A stretch of 64,000 bases of DNA from G020354025 sp964621455. GTDB lineage: Bacteria; Fidelibacterota; Marinisomatia; SCGC-AAA003-L08; TS1B11. The translations under genes were made by a program, and so were the position numbers. The notes beneath the pieces are model-generated. The model was not told where the DNA came from. It worked only from the letters and a program-made list of their open reading frames with translations, and made no database searches. The stretch lies in contig CAZULW010000002.1 in assembly GCA_964621455.1 (NCBI GenBank), positions 48,969-112,968 on the forward strand. The letters run 5' to 3'. Below are positions 17,852 through 27,140 of the stretch, piece after piece; positions within the stretch are counted from its first letter, which is position 1; each line of letters begins with the position of its first letter.

Positions 17852-20698
17852 ATGTCCCCCTCGAATCTTCTCGCCCTCCTGGAGCTGGACGATTTCGTCG
17901 TCATCGACTTCGAGACCACCGGATTGGACCCCGACACCTGCAAGATCATCGAGCTGGCCGCCGTCCGGTTCCGGGATGGGCAGCCGGCTAAGGAATTCCA
18001 GCAGCTCATCAATCCCCAGAAGCCTATCCCTACCGAGATCGTGGAGCTCACCAACATCACCAACGACATGGTGGCCGGCGAGTCTACCATCGAGGAGGTG
18101 GGGCGGGAGTTCCTGGACTTCATCGGGGAGCGTCCCCTCGTCGCCCACAACATCCGCTTTGACCTGGCCTTCCTGCGCAATATCTGCCTCGCCCTGGGCC
18201 AGCTGGACACCATCACCAACCCCCTTTACGATACCCTGACCCTGGGCCGCACGTTTCTCTACCACCACACCGGCTTCAACCTGACCGCCCTGTGCGACTT
18301 CTACGGCCTGCCGCACAAGGAGGCCCACCGGGCCTACAACGATGCCCTGAACACGGGGCACATCTTTGTCAATCTGGTGCACGAGGCGTCTGCCTATCCG
18401 CTGCCGGTGATCCAGTCCCTGTCGGGTATGCAGGAGCACGTGGATATCCCCAACAAGCGCCTCTACGTTCGGCTGGTAAACGTGATGTCCTCTACGGGCC
18501 GGACCAAGGGCCTGACCACCTCCACCGTCGAGCGTCCGGCGCTCCGGGCCATCTACGAACACGGGGGCCGCGGGGATGATTACAGCCCCCAGACCCCCGA
18601 AGGGTTCTTCGGTGATGATGGGGTGCTCGCTGCCGGCTGGGACCAGTTTGAGTCCCGCCCTATCCAGGTGGCCTTCTCCGAGGCGGTGGCCGGGGCCTTC
18701 GAAGATGGGCAGATTCTGGTGGCCGAGGCGGGGACGGGCCTGGGCAAGTCCCTGGCCTATCTGCTTCCGGCGGTGAACCACGCCTACCTGCATAAGCAGC
18801 CAGTGGTGGTGTCGTGCTATACCAAGTATCTGCAGGAGCAGCTCTTCTACAAGGAGATCCCCCGCGTGGTAACTATGCTGGATGCTCCGGTGAAGGCCGT
18901 CATGCTCAAAGGGCGGGGCAACTACCTCTGCCGCACCCGCCTGGAGTTCGTGCTGGCCAATGCCCGGCGGCTCCTGGGGCCGGAGGACTGCGAGAACATC
19001 CTGCCCATCATCATCTGGGAACAGTTCACCCAGACCGGAGACATCGATGAATGTCCTGGCTTCCTGGCCCGCCGGGGCGTAAGGTTGTGGCGTATGCTCC
19101 GCAGCGAACGGGGATTCTGCCTGGGCAATACCTGCCGCCGCTTTCATGGCTGCTTCCTGGGACCTGTGCGAAGGGCGGCCAAACAGGCGAGCCTCATTGT
19201 GGTGAATCATGCCCTGCTCATCGCCGATGCCGCTGGCGACGTAGGGCTGCTGCCCGGTGACTACATGCTGGTCCTGGATGAGGCCCACAACCTGCCGCGG
19301 ATTACCACCGAGCAGCTAACCATGGAGTTCGGGGAAGGGATTGTCCGCCGGCTGTGCGACAACTACCTGGGCAGCCGCTATCGCCAGATCTTCCGCAAGC
19401 AGCTGGCGGATACCCTGCAGGTTGTTGACGAGAGCAGAGACTGGTACAGCGACATCCAGGCCGCTGCCCGGAGCCTGCAGATGGAGACGGCCAACCTGTT
19501 GGCGTCGTACATTGACGAGCACCAGATCAGGGTAACACCCGATTGGAAGTATGCTACCCAGCAGGCCAGGTATGTGGACCCCGGCATGGAGTTCCGCGGC
19601 CTGGACGCCCAGGTGCAGGCCACCGCCGATGCCCTGGATACCTTCGCCCGGACCATTGCCGATATCCATCAGCTGCTTACCGAAACCGACAGGGCAATAA
19701 GTGAGTCCCTGGTGAACGAACTGGAAGTGGACCTTTCGGAAGCCTCGGCTCTGAATACCGCCTTCGGGTATATCGCTATTAAAGAGTCCACCGGGAAAGA
19801 AGTTCTATGGCGGGAAGTCCGGAGTGTAAGAGATCAGGTGCGGGTGGTATTCAAGTGCGCACCACTGATGGTGAGCTCGTTTCTGCGTTCCAAGCTCTTT
19901 GAGCGCAGGCCGGGTACGGTGTTGTGTTCGGCCACCCTCCAGGTGGGCGCCAGTTTTGACTACTTTCGTGGTGAGGTGGGTCTGGATGAGGCCTTCAGCG
20001 CCTGGCCGGTAGTGGAGCAGGAGTTTCCGTCGCCCTTTTACTACCACGAGCAATGCGTGGTTCTGGGGTGGGATACCCCGGTGGATGTTACCGATTCCCA
20101 GTATCCCCGGCAGTTGGCAGAGCTGATCGACGATCTGACCGACCGGATCGAGCGGCGGCTCCTGGTTCTGTTTACTTCCTATGCCCAGGTACAGGCGGTT
20201 CACGGTATCCTGCATTCCCGGCTGTTTCGGACCCAGCGGCGGCTGATCACCCAATTTGGCGGCAGTAGTCGCCGGAACCTGCTGGAAGCCTTCCGTGAAA
20301 ATCCCCGGGCTATTCTCCTGGGTACGGCCAGCTTCTGGGAAGGCATCGACCTGCCCGGTGATCTGCTGGAAATGCTGATTATCGCCCGGCTGCCCTTTGC
20401 CAATCCCACTGATCCGGTGGTGGAAGCCCGCATCGAACACCTCCAGGAGCAGGGATGCAATCCGTTCCAGGACTACCAGATTCCCGATGCCATCACCCGC
20501 TTCCGCCAGGGCTTCGGGCGCTTGATTCGAACATCCAGCGATGAGGGCATTTTTATCATCGCCGATTCCCGGGTCTACCGGCGCAGGTATGGTCAACTTT
20601 TTCTGGACGCCATGCCGGTGGAGGCGGTGCCCTTCCGCTATACCGACCGCATCGCCAGCCTGGCGGAACGGGTCGTGTTTCAACGAGAAAATAACTGA
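17852..20698 (+). CDS. dinG: DinG-type helicase with N-terminal DEDDh exonuclease domain
   Basis: The N-terminal domain has exonuclease motifs FVVIDFETTGL (D19, E21), HNIRFDLAFLRN and HRAYNDALNTG, as in DnaQ-like proofreading nucleases. The helicase part has Walker A AEAGTGLGKS (about residue 290), DEAH in LDEAHN (about 475) and motif VI QGFGRLIR. Cysteines in YLCRTR and CLGNTCRRFHGCF fit the XPD-type 4Fe-4S cluster that some Firmicutes exo-DinG proteins lack. It probably acts in DNA repair. The ATG at 17852 gives 948 residues; a GTG at 17813 would add 13. A 514-residue frame on the opposite strand is its shadow. Confidence 0.9.
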   Translation: MSPSNLLALLELDDFVVIDFETTGLDPDTCKIIELAAVRFRDGQPAKEFQQLINPQKPIPTEIVELTNITNDMVAGESTIEEVGREFLDFIGERPLVAHNIRFDLAFLRNICLALGQLDTITNPLYDTLTLGRTFLYHHTGFNLTALCDFYGLPHKEAHRAYNDALNTGHIFVNLVHEASAYPLPVIQSLSGMQEHVDIPNKRLYVRLVNVMSSTGRTKGLTTSTVERPALRAIYEHGGRGDDYSPQTPEGFFGDDGVLAAGWDQFESRPIQVAFSEAVAGAFEDGQILVAEAGTGLGKSLAYLLPAVNHAYLHKQPVVVSCYTKYLQEQLFYKEIPRVVTMLDAPVKAVMLKGRGNYLCRTRLEFVLANARRLLGPEDCENILPIIIWEQFTQTGDIDECPGFLARRGVRLWRMLRSERGFCLGNTCRRFHGCFLGPVRRAAKQASLIVVNHALLIADAAGDVGLLPGDYMLVLDEAHNLPRITTEQLTMEFGEGIVRRLCDNYLGSRYRQIFRKQLADTLQVVDESRDWYSDIQAAARSLQMETANLLASYIDEHQIRVTPDWKYATQQARYVDPGMEFRGLDAQVQATADALDTFARTIADIHQLLTETDRAISESLVNELEVDLSEASALNTAFGYIAIKESTGKEVLWREVRSVRDQVRVVFKCAPLMVSSFLRSKLFERRPGTVLCSATLQVGASFDYFRGEVGLDEAFSAWPVVEQEFPSPFYYHEQCVVLGWDTPVDVTDSQYPRQLAELIDDLTDRIERRLLVLFTSYAQVQAVHGILHSRLFRTQRRLITQFGGSSRRNLLEAFRENPRAILLGTASFWEGIDLPGDLLEMLIIARLPFANPTDPVVEARIEHLQEQGCNPFQDYQIPDAITRFRQGFGRLIRTSSDEGIFIIADSRVYRRRYGQLFLDAMPVEAVPFRYTDRIASLAERVVFQRENN

Positions 20699-20736
20699 CC
20701 TGTGGATTCTGTAACAACTTATGTAAAAGATTAACC

Positions 20737-21010
20737 TTGAAACAGTTTATTATTGATATAAAAGACTATTCTCTGGATGATTTCAAGTATTTCTTTAAAT
20801 CATTGCCTCCGGTCATATGTAGCGATAGAGCGCAGGAAAGAATTATCCGTTCACGGAAAACGTTGGAGAACATTCTGGCCCGGAAAGCCACCACTATCTA
20901 CGGCATTAATACCGGCTTTCGGCAAACTAAGCAGTGTGCGGATCGCTGATAACGAACACGAATCGCTGCAGCGTAATCTTATTCGATCACATGCAGTCGG
21001 GATCGGGCCT
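20737..21010 (+). pseudogene. Truncated, frameshifted histidine/aromatic ammonia-lyase fragment
   Basis: The frame from TTG 20737 reads up to TTIYGINTGF, then is thrown off by one extra base (C at 20920). Ignoring that base, the text continues NTGFGKLSSVRIADNEH, then ESLQRNLIRSHAVGIG, which is the conserved N-terminal region of the HutH/PAL family (the YGINTGFG motif and the LLRSH segment). Homology stops near 21005, where G+C-rich palindromes begin; the catalytic ASG/MIO region is absent. It is a dead remnant of about 90 codons. Confidence 0.8.
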
Positions 21011-21239
21011 GGCCGTCCCCTCTGGGCGTTGCCCAACGGGCAGAGCCGGCCACGGGGAGGCCGGCCAGACGGGCCTGTCCGGCGGCAGCCCGAGGAAACG
21101 CCATTTAATCACCGCAGCAGATTTACGACAGGCTTGTAAGATATGAATAGAATTCAAACTGAAAAGGCATGGCATAATTAAACAATAAACAACTAAACAG
21201 TTAAACAACTAAACATATTAACAAAAGGAGAAGATCCAG
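21005..21239. other. Palindromic insert and guaB leader
   Basis: From about 21005 to 21095 there is a G+C-rich palindromic stretch (CTCTGGGCGTTGCCC and CCGGCC/GGCCGG stems). From about 21150 the sequence is A+T-rich with repeated AACAACTAAACA units, then AAAAGGAG, a good ribosome binding site for the GTG start of guaB at 21240. Confidence 0.6.
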
Positions 21240-22715
21240 GTGGCTGAAGAATTACGCGAAGGTCTCACCTTTGATGATGTACTCCTGGTGCCGGCTTACT
21301 CCAAGGTGCTGCCCAGGGACGTGGACATCTCAACCCGGTTCACCAGGAATATTCGTTTGAACATTCCCTTTATCAGCGCCGCAATGGATACGGTCACTGA
21401 GGGGAACATGGCTATTGCCCTGGCCCGGCACGGCGGGTTGGGGGTCCTGCACCGCAACCTGTCAGCAGAGACACAGGCTGCCGAGGTAGACCGGGTGAAG
21501 CGCTCGGAAAGCGCCATGATCCTTGACCCGATAACCCTGCCCCCTGACAAGACCATCGGAGAGGCCCTTCAGGTCATGCGGCGGTACCAGATTTCCGGCG
21601 TACCCATCGTGGACGATCCACCAGAAGGTGGACGCCTGGTGGGCATCCTAACCAACCGGGATATCCGCTTCGAGAAGGACCTCTCCCAGCCCATCTCGGC
21701 CCGTATGACCAGCGAGAACCTGGTGACCGTGCCTCGCGGCACCACCCTGGAAGATGCCAAGGCCGTCCTGCAGCAGCACCGCATCGAGAAGCTGCTGGTT
21801 GTGGATGACGACGGCTTCCTCTGTGGCCTCATTACGGTGAAAGACATCCTCAAGAAGGAGATGCACCCCAACGCCTGCCTGGATGGCCACGGCCGGCTGC
21901 GGGTGGGTGCCGCCGTGGGGACGGGGGCCGATACGTTTGACCGCGCCGCCGCCCTGGTGGCTGCCGGGGTGGACGCCATTTTTGTTGACACCGCCCACGG
22001 CCATTCCGAGGGTGTCCTGCGCACGGTGAAGGAACTGCGGAAGCGTCACTCCAGCGTCGATATTGTCGCTGGCAATGTGGCCACCGCTGAAGGAACCCGG
22101 GTCCTCATCGACGCCGGGGTGAATGCCGTAAAAGTGGGCATCGGCGCCGGGGCCAGCTGCACCACCCGGGTCGTGGCGGGTATCGGCGTGCCCCAGCTGA
22201 CCGCCGTAATTGATGCTGCCGAGGTGGGTGCTAAAGCCGACATTCCCATTATCTCCGACGGCGGCATGCGCTTCTCGGGCGATATCGCCAAATCGCTGGC
22301 GGCGGGCGCCACGTCGGTGATGCTGGGCAGTATCTTCGCCGGCACTGACGAAAGTCCTGGCGAGACCATCCTCTACGACGGCCGGCGATACAAGGGCTTC
22401 CGGGGCATGGGCTCCGTAGGAGCAATGGCCCAAGGCTCCAGCGACCGCTACTTCCAGGAGGGTATGGCATCCGACAAGCTGGTCCCCGAAGGGATAGAGG
22501 GCATGGTGCCCTACCGGGGGCCGGTGGCCGAGACCATTAACCAGCTGGCCGGCGGCCTGCAGGCGGCCATGGGTTACTGCGGCGCTAAAAACATCGAGGC
22601 CCTTCAGGCCAGGCGGACGTTCGTGCGTCTCACCACCGCGGGCAGCCGTGAAAGCCATCCCCACGAGGTAGCCATCACCAAGGAGGCGCCCAACTACCCG
22701 GCGAGGGGGAGGTGA
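21240..22715 (+). CDS. guaB: GuaB, IMP dehydrogenase
   Basis: A 491-residue IMPDH of usual length: the N-terminal LTFDDVLLVPAYS, a pair of CBS domains at about 95-210, then the barrel with the catalytic cysteine in GAGASCTTRVV (about C306; most family members have SICTTR). The flap segment MGSVGAMAQGSSDRYFQ is present. It oxidises IMP to XMP, the first step towards GMP, complementing purH and purN in this window. Translation starts at GTG 21240 with AAAAGGAG 9 bp upstream. Confidence 0.96.
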   Translation: MAEELREGLTFDDVLLVPAYSKVLPRDVDISTRFTRNIRLNIPFISAAMDTVTEGNMAIALARHGGLGVLHRNLSAETQAAEVDRVKRSESAMILDPITLPPDKTIGEALQVMRRYQISGVPIVDDPPEGGRLVGILTNRDIRFEKDLSQPISARMTSENLVTVPRGTTLEDAKAVLQQHRIEKLLVVDDDGFLCGLITVKDILKKEMHPNACLDGHGRLRVGAAVGTGADTFDRAAALVAAGVDAIFVDTAHGHSEGVLRTVKELRKRHSSVDIVAGNVATAEGTRVLIDAGVNAVKVGIGAGASCTTRVVAGIGVPQLTAVIDAAEVGAKADIPIISDGGMRFSGDIAKSLAAGATSVMLGSIFAGTDESPGETILYDGRRYKGFRGMGSVGAMAQGSSDRYFQEGMASDKLVPEGIEGMVPYRGPVAETINQLAGGLQAAMGYCGAKNIEALQARRTFVRLTTAGSRESHPHEVAITKEAPNYPARGR

Positions 22716-23038
22716 GATTGGGACTAGGGGCTTGGGACTGGGGGCATTGTAGATTGAATATTGAAAATTGACGATTGAAGATTGAAGATATTCGGAGGCT
22801 GAGATTGGGAGTAGTAGCAGTTGGCAGCCTGCCCGGCGTAGTCCGCCCTCGGTGGATGGTCGCCGGAAGGCGGGGTACCACCGGCTGGTTTGGGATGGGC
22901 GGGATGACAGCGGACGCGAGGTACCCACCGGCTTGTACATAGCGTGCTTATTAACGCCTGCTTACACGCGTAGCATCAAGCTGGTGCTGCTGCGGTAGGG
23001 TAGGGGCGTAATGCATTACGCCCCTACGGGCTGAATGC
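22716..23038. repeat. Repeat-rich intergenic region between guaB and rpsT (convergent)
   Basis: It contains a GATTGAATATTGAAAATTG-type run (about 22750-22790) and a perfect 28-bp palindrome at 23000-23027 (half-site GTAGGGGCGTAATG). The palindrome lies between the convergent ends of guaB and rpsT and could end transcription in both directions, although no T-run follows it. No gene is visible. Confidence 0.7.
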
Positions 23039-23296
23039 TCAGGAAGCGAAGCGGCTGGCTACCAGGCGGGAAAGTCTGGACTTCATCCGGGCGGTCTTGT
23101 TGCGGTGGATGACCCGTGCGCCGGTTTTATCCAGGACCCTGATGGCGTCCCGCAGGGCGGTCTCGGCGGTCTCTTTGGTGGTGGCCTCCTCGACCTTCCT
23201 GATATAGGTCTTCACCGTCGATCTGGCGGCGCGATTGCGCTCGTTGCGTTTCAGCGACTGCCGGTGGCGTTTGATGGTGGACTTGTGTCGATCCAT
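23039..23296 (-). CDS. rpsT: Ribosomal protein bS20
   Basis: An 85-residue lysine- and arginine-rich protein with the S20 pattern: KSTIKRHRQSLKRNERNRAA at the N-terminus, DKTGARVIHRNKTARMKSRL near the end. It binds 16S rRNA in the small subunit. It is transcribed divergently from the Crp/Fnr-type gene and ends beside the 28-bp palindrome. Confidence 0.95.
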   Translation of the reverse strand: MDRHKSTIKRHRQSLKRNERNRAARSTVKTYIRKVEEATTKETAETALRDAIRVLDKTGARVIHRNKTARMKSRLSRLVASRFAS

Positions 23297-23416
23297 AATT
23301 TGCTTTTTATTCCTCCACTTAAGCCATAAAATTAATCATAAACACAAAAGCAGGCAAATAACCTTCAGCGCATAAATAGAATTGCCTATTTTATTCTGTT
23401 GATATAAGTTTTTGGC

Positions 23417-24100
23417 ATGACCAACCAGTCGAACATCCTTCGCGAAGTACCCATCTTCACCGAGTTGAACGATGAGGATTTGAACCTTATCATGGAGATG
23501 ACGGTCCGGCGCGCCTACCCGAAGAACACCATGATCGTTATCGAGGAAGATCGGGGTGATACGCTGTACATTATCGAATCCGGCAGTGTGAAGATCACCC
23601 GGCTCGACGAGGAAGGTCGCGAAGTCATCCTCGCGATTCTCGGCTCCGCAGAGTTTTTCGGCGAGATGGCCCTGCTCGACGGGCAGGGGCGTTCGGCCAA
23701 TGTCATGGCTCTCGAAGATACCGTACTCTTTACGCTCCACCGCCGTGATTTCCTGGATGTCCTGGAGCGCTTTCCCTCGATTTCCATCCAGCTGCTCCGG
23801 GAGATGACCTCACGCCTGCGGAAATCCGACCAACAGATCAAGTCCCTTTCCCTGTCTGATGCCGAGCACCGCATAGGGATTGCGCTCCACCGGTTTGCAG
23901 AGGACATGGGTATCTTCAGGATGGGGCAGGTGATAATTAAACGCCTCCCATATCAGCAGGACATCGCCAATATGGCCGGAACCAGTCGCGAGACGGTATC
24001 ACGCATGTTAAAAAACCTTGAGAAGAAGGGGTTGGTGGAGCGTGAGGGCCGTCGCCTGGTGATACGTGATTACGCCGGTTTCACACGGCTGTTTGGATAA
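23417..24100 (+). CDS. Crp/Fnr-family transcription regulator
   Basis: A 227-residue regulator. An N-terminal cyclic-nucleotide-binding-like beta barrel (about 10-120, with GDTLYIIESGSVKI and FGEMALLDGQGRSANV) joins through a dimer helix to a C-terminal winged helix (QQDIANMAGTSRETVSRMLK). FNR-type cysteines are absent, so oxygen sensing through an Fe-S cluster is unlikely; the GEMALLDGQGRSA stretch resembles the cAMP-binding cassette. Targets are unknown. It is divergent from rpsT and 12 bp before the next small gene. Confidence 0.88.
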   Translation: MTNQSNILREVPIFTELNDEDLNLIMEMTVRRAYPKNTMIVIEEDRGDTLYIIESGSVKITRLDEEGREVILAILGSAEFFGEMALLDGQGRSANVMALEDTVLFTLHRRDFLDVLERFPSISIQLLREMTSRLRKSDQQIKSLSLSDAEHRIGIALHRFAEDMGIFRMGQVIIKRLPYQQDIANMAGTSRETVSRMLKNLEKKGLVEREGRRLVIRDYAGFTRLFG

Positions 24101-24112
24101 ATCATCCCACCG

Positions 24113-24364
24113 ATGACCAGTGCCACCCAGGGAATGGGGATCAAGGAGCTGCGGGAACTATTGGGGAGCCACCGCGCCTACTTGAAAGAGAGCGGCGACC
24201 AGGCCCATAAGCGCCGGCAGCGGGTACGGCAGAGAGTGGAAATGTTAGTGGCCAGGGAGGTTATGACCGGCTTCTGGACTCAGGCCCGCCGTGATGCTAC
24301 GGACGCCGGATTAGGCACCGTACCTCCTTATAAGCTGGCCCGTATCATACTGGATAAGTCTTAG
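24113..24364 (+). CDS. Small protein resembling the C-terminal segment of MeaB/ArgK GTPases
   Basis: An 83-residue, very basic, helical protein. The run GIKELRELLGSHRAYLKESG, then RRQRVRQRVEML, and the closing PYKLARIIL follow the order of the C-terminal helices of MeaB-type G3E GTPases (HRAxLxxSG, RRRxR, DPYxAAxxLL). The GTPase domain itself is missing. It lies tightly between a regulator gene and tatC (12 and 6 bp gaps) with its own ATG, so it may be a kept free-standing domain or a remnant. The assignment comes from remembered family patterns and is tentative. Confidence 0.5.
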   Translation: MTSATQGMGIKELRELLGSHRAYLKESGDQAHKRRQRVRQRVEMLVAREVMTGFWTQARRDATDAGLGTVPPYKLARIILDKS

Positions 24365-24370
24365 TCAGTC

Positions 24371-25117
24371 ATGGCCGAACCCAACGAGATGACATTCCTG
24401 GAGCACCTGGAAGAACTACGCTGGCGCGTTCTGAAAAGCCTTGCAGCCATCATCATTTTCACAATCCTGGCTTTTATTAAGGCCGACTGGCTCATCGATT
24501 TCCTTACCGCGCCAGCCCTCAACCTGGACGAACCCGTGAACCTTCAGGCTCTGAAAGTACCTGACACGTTTCTGGTCCAGCTCATCGCCAGTCTCATGAC
24601 CGGTCTGATCCTGGCCAGTCCGGTGGTCATCTACCAGGCGTGGCGCTTCGTGGATCCCGCCATGCAGCGTTCATCCCGGAACATTACGATCTCTATCGTA
24701 CTTTTTAGCACCTTTTTCCTTGTGGTCGGAGTTTCTTTCGGCTACCTGGTCCTGCTACCTTTCAGCCTCCGGTTTTTCACAGCCCTGGGCGAAGGCATGG
24801 TAGAGTCCAATTACGGCATCCGCGCCTACTTGAGTTACGTGGTCTGGATGCTGCTGGCGGCCGGGATGGTCTTTCAACTGCCCGTAATTTCCTTCATCCT
24901 TACCCGTATCGGGCTCCTGACACCGACCTTTCTACGGAAATACCGCAAGTTTGCGTTGATCGGCATTCTGGTCTTTGCCGCCATTTTAACACCACCCGAT
25001 CCCATCAGTCAGATGTTTATGGCGATTCCCCTCCTGGTTTTGTATGAGTTCTCCATTATCATTTCCAAGATCTTCGCTCCGAAAGAATCGCTTGTGGAGA
25101 CGCCCGAGGAGTCTTGA
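24371..25117 (+). CDS. tatC: TatC, twin-arginine translocase subunit
   Basis: A 248-residue membrane protein with six hydrophobic segments. The N-terminus MTFLEHLEELRWRVLKS contains the conserved LxELRxR element that recognises twin-arginine signal peptides, and the periplasmic segment YLVLLPFSLRFF is typical. It exports folded proteins with TatA, whose gene is not in view. It follows the MeaB-like small gene by 6 bp. Confidence 0.95.
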   Translation: MAEPNEMTFLEHLEELRWRVLKSLAAIIIFTILAFIKADWLIDFLTAPALNLDEPVNLQALKVPDTFLVQLIASLMTGLILASPVVIYQAWRFVDPAMQRSSRNITISIVLFSTFFLVVGVSFGYLVLLPFSLRFFTALGEGMVESNYGIRAYLSYVVWMLLAAGMVFQLPVISFILTRIGLLTPTFLRKYRKFALIGILVFAAILTPPDPISQMFMAIPLLVLYEFSIIISKIFAPKESLVETPEES

Positions 25118-25148
25118 TTTAACCTCAAGGTGCCTGTAAGTTTTTGCG

Positions 25149-26126
25149 ATGAAGGTTCGCCTCAGCGATATAGTTGCCCCTATCGTCGATGACCTCAAAC
25201 TCTTTCAGCAGGAATTCGAGGACGCCCTGCGATCCGAAGTCCGGCTGGTGAATACCATGGTCCGGTATGTCCTGCATAACCGGGGCAAGCATCTGCGACC
25301 GATCCTCACCATTCTCTCGGCCCGACTTTGTGGTCAGGCCAATTTGGACAGCCTCAGGGCCGCAGCCCTGATAGAGATCCTGCACATCGCCACCCTGGTC
25401 CACGATGACGTGGTGGATGAATCCGATCTGCGGCGCAGCTGGCCATCGCTTCGCCGGGTATTTAATAATAAGAAAGCGGTCCTGATCGGGGATTATTTCC
25501 TTGCCAAGGCCCTGCGCAACGTAATCGGGTTGCGTAACTTCCGGGCCCTGGAGGTGCTTTCCAGTACAGCGGAACGGCTCAGCAGTGGCGAAATCCTTCA
25601 GCTGGAGAAGGCGCTCCTGGGCGGCATGACCGAAGAGGTCTATTACCAGATGGTAAGAGACAAAACTGCCAGCCTGTTTGGCAGCGCCTGTGAGCTGGGG
25701 GCCATTACGGCCTCGGAGGATACCAACAAGTGGGAAGCCCTGCGGCAGTACGGGGAAAACCTGGGTATCGCTTTCCAGATCAAGGATGATCTTTTCGACC
25801 TGGTTGGGGATAAGAAGTCAGTAGGTAAGCCAGTAGCCTTTGATGTAAAGAGGAATGTCCGAACGCTCCCTCTCATCTATGCCCTGAAGCAGCTTGAACC
25901 CGGCGAGCGTCGTCAATATCTGAGGATCCTGAAATCCCATGCCCGCCGCGGGAGCTTCGCCCGGCTGCGTGGGGCCATTGAGGAGGGCGGTGGTATTGAC
26001 TATGCAAAAGAGCGCATTCAACACTTTAGTGACGCAGCCATCGCATCCTTGGGATTATTCCCCGATTCCGAGTATAAATCCGCCCTGATCAATGTGGTCC
26101 ATTTCAACGCCCAGCGCTCATCATAA
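25149..26126 (+). CDS. Trans-polyprenyl diphosphate synthase (IspB/HepT type)
   Basis: A 325-residue all-helical prenyl synthase. The first aspartate-rich motif is in LVHDDVVDESDLRR and the second in FQIKDDLFDLVGD; the GKHLRPIL segment supplies the substrate-binding residues. Enzymes of this type make the long isoprenoid tail of quinones. Chain length cannot be read from sequence alone. The ATG at 25149 is 31 bp after tatC. Confidence 0.9.
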   Translation: MKVRLSDIVAPIVDDLKLFQQEFEDALRSEVRLVNTMVRYVLHNRGKHLRPILTILSARLCGQANLDSLRAAALIEILHIATLVHDDVVDESDLRRSWPSLRRVFNNKKAVLIGDYFLAKALRNVIGLRNFRALEVLSSTAERLSSGEILQLEKALLGGMTEEVYYQMVRDKTASLFGSACELGAITASEDTNKWEALRQYGENLGIAFQIKDDLFDLVGDKKSVGKPVAFDVKRNVRTLPLIYALKQLEPGERRQYLRILKSHARRGSFARLRGAIEEGGGIDYAKERIQHFSDAAIASLGLFPDSEYKSALINVVHFNAQRSS

Positions 26127-26129
26127 CCG

Positions 26130-27140
26130 GTGATCCACGCATTGGTGGTCCGATTCAGTTCCATGGGGGACATTATCCTTTCTACGCCGGTAATCCGGGC
26201 TCTTCGTCAAACCTACACCGACCTCACCGTAGATTATCTCGTCCACGAACGATTCAGTCCACTCGTCAGTCATTTCGACCCCCCGCCACATAATGTTATC
26301 TCTTTCCCGCCTAGTGTTGGAGCGACGGAACTGCCAGCCTTCGCCCGCGGCCTGGCCGGAGCAAACTACGACCTGGTCATAGATCTCCACAATTCGCTGC
26401 GAAGCAAAGTCCTCAGGCGATACTTCCCCACGGCCGAGTCACGAATCTACCGAAAGCCCCGCTCCAAGCGTTGGCTGCTATTCTACCTGTGGTTTAACCG
26501 CTTCGATCCGGAATTCTCGGTTGTGAGTGAGTACCTGCGCTACGCCGGGCTTCCCGTACTGGAAGGCGAGCTCCGTCCCTGCCTGTCCTTTGATACTGAC
26601 GCCGCACGTGAGATATGCCGGCGGTTCGGCCTGGACCAGGGCTATCTGGTCTGTGTGCCTGGTGCAGCCTGGCCCCAAAAGTCGTGGCTGAAGGAGCGCT
26701 ACATCGAATTGTTCAACCATCGGCTGGCCGGCTCCCACGAGCAGCTGGTATTCCTGGGTGGCCCGCAGGACACGATCTGCGATCACATTGCCGCCGCTCT
26801 GCAGCCTGGAAGGGTGGTCAACCTCAAGGGAAAGACGGGTCTTGAAGAGGCCCTGGCCGTATTATCCCGCAGCCAACTGGTTATCGGTTCGGATACCGGC
26901 CCGGTGCATGCAGGAGAGGCCCTGGGCATACCGGCGGTGATGATCCTGGGGCCAACATCCCATGAGACCGGCGCCCGCACTCACCATCCCGATTCCTGCG
27001 TCCATGAGGTAAAATTGTGGTGCCGACCGTGCAGCCAGAACGGGCGGCGGCGGTGCTATCGTCGCAAACAGTATTGCCTTACTGGCATCTCGGTGGACCA
27101 GGTAGCCGAGAGCGTGACCAGTTTAGTGGGGCAGACATGA
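26130..27140 (+). CDS. GT9 glycosyltransferase (ADP-heptose:LPS heptosyltransferase family)
   Basis: A 336-residue GT-B enzyme. The N-terminus ALVVRFSSMGDIILSTPVIR and the C-terminal DTGPVHAGEALGIPAVMILG with GPTSHE are the usual GT9 signatures. It probably adds heptose to the LPS inner core, fitting kdtA, which overlaps its stop codon. Translation starts at GTG 26130, three bases after the previous stop codon. Confidence 0.88.
   Translation: MIHALVVRFSSMGDIILSTPVIRALRQTYTDLTVDYLVHERFSPLVSHFDPPPHNVISFPPSVGATELPAFARGLAGANYDLVIDLHNSLRSKVLRRYFPTAESRIYRKPRSKRWLLFYLWFNRFDPEFSVVSEYLRYAGLPVLEGELRPCLSFDTDAAREICRRFGLDQGYLVCVPGAAWPQKSWLKERYIELFNHRLAGSHEQLVFLGGPQDTICDHIAAALQPGRVVNLKGKTGLEEALAVLSRSQLVIGSDTGPVHAGEALGIPAVMILGPTSHETGARTHHPDSCVHEVKLWCRPCSQNGRRRCYRRKQYCLTGISVDQVAESVTSLVGQT

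Noticed and set aside
17744..19288. A 514-codon open frame on the minus strand
   Set aside because: It lies opposite the exonuclease-DinG gene and shows no domain; the plus-strand gene has all the expected motifs.
21648..22940. A 430-codon open frame on the minus strand
   Set aside because: It is opposite guaB and runs into the repeat region beyond it; no recognisable protein.
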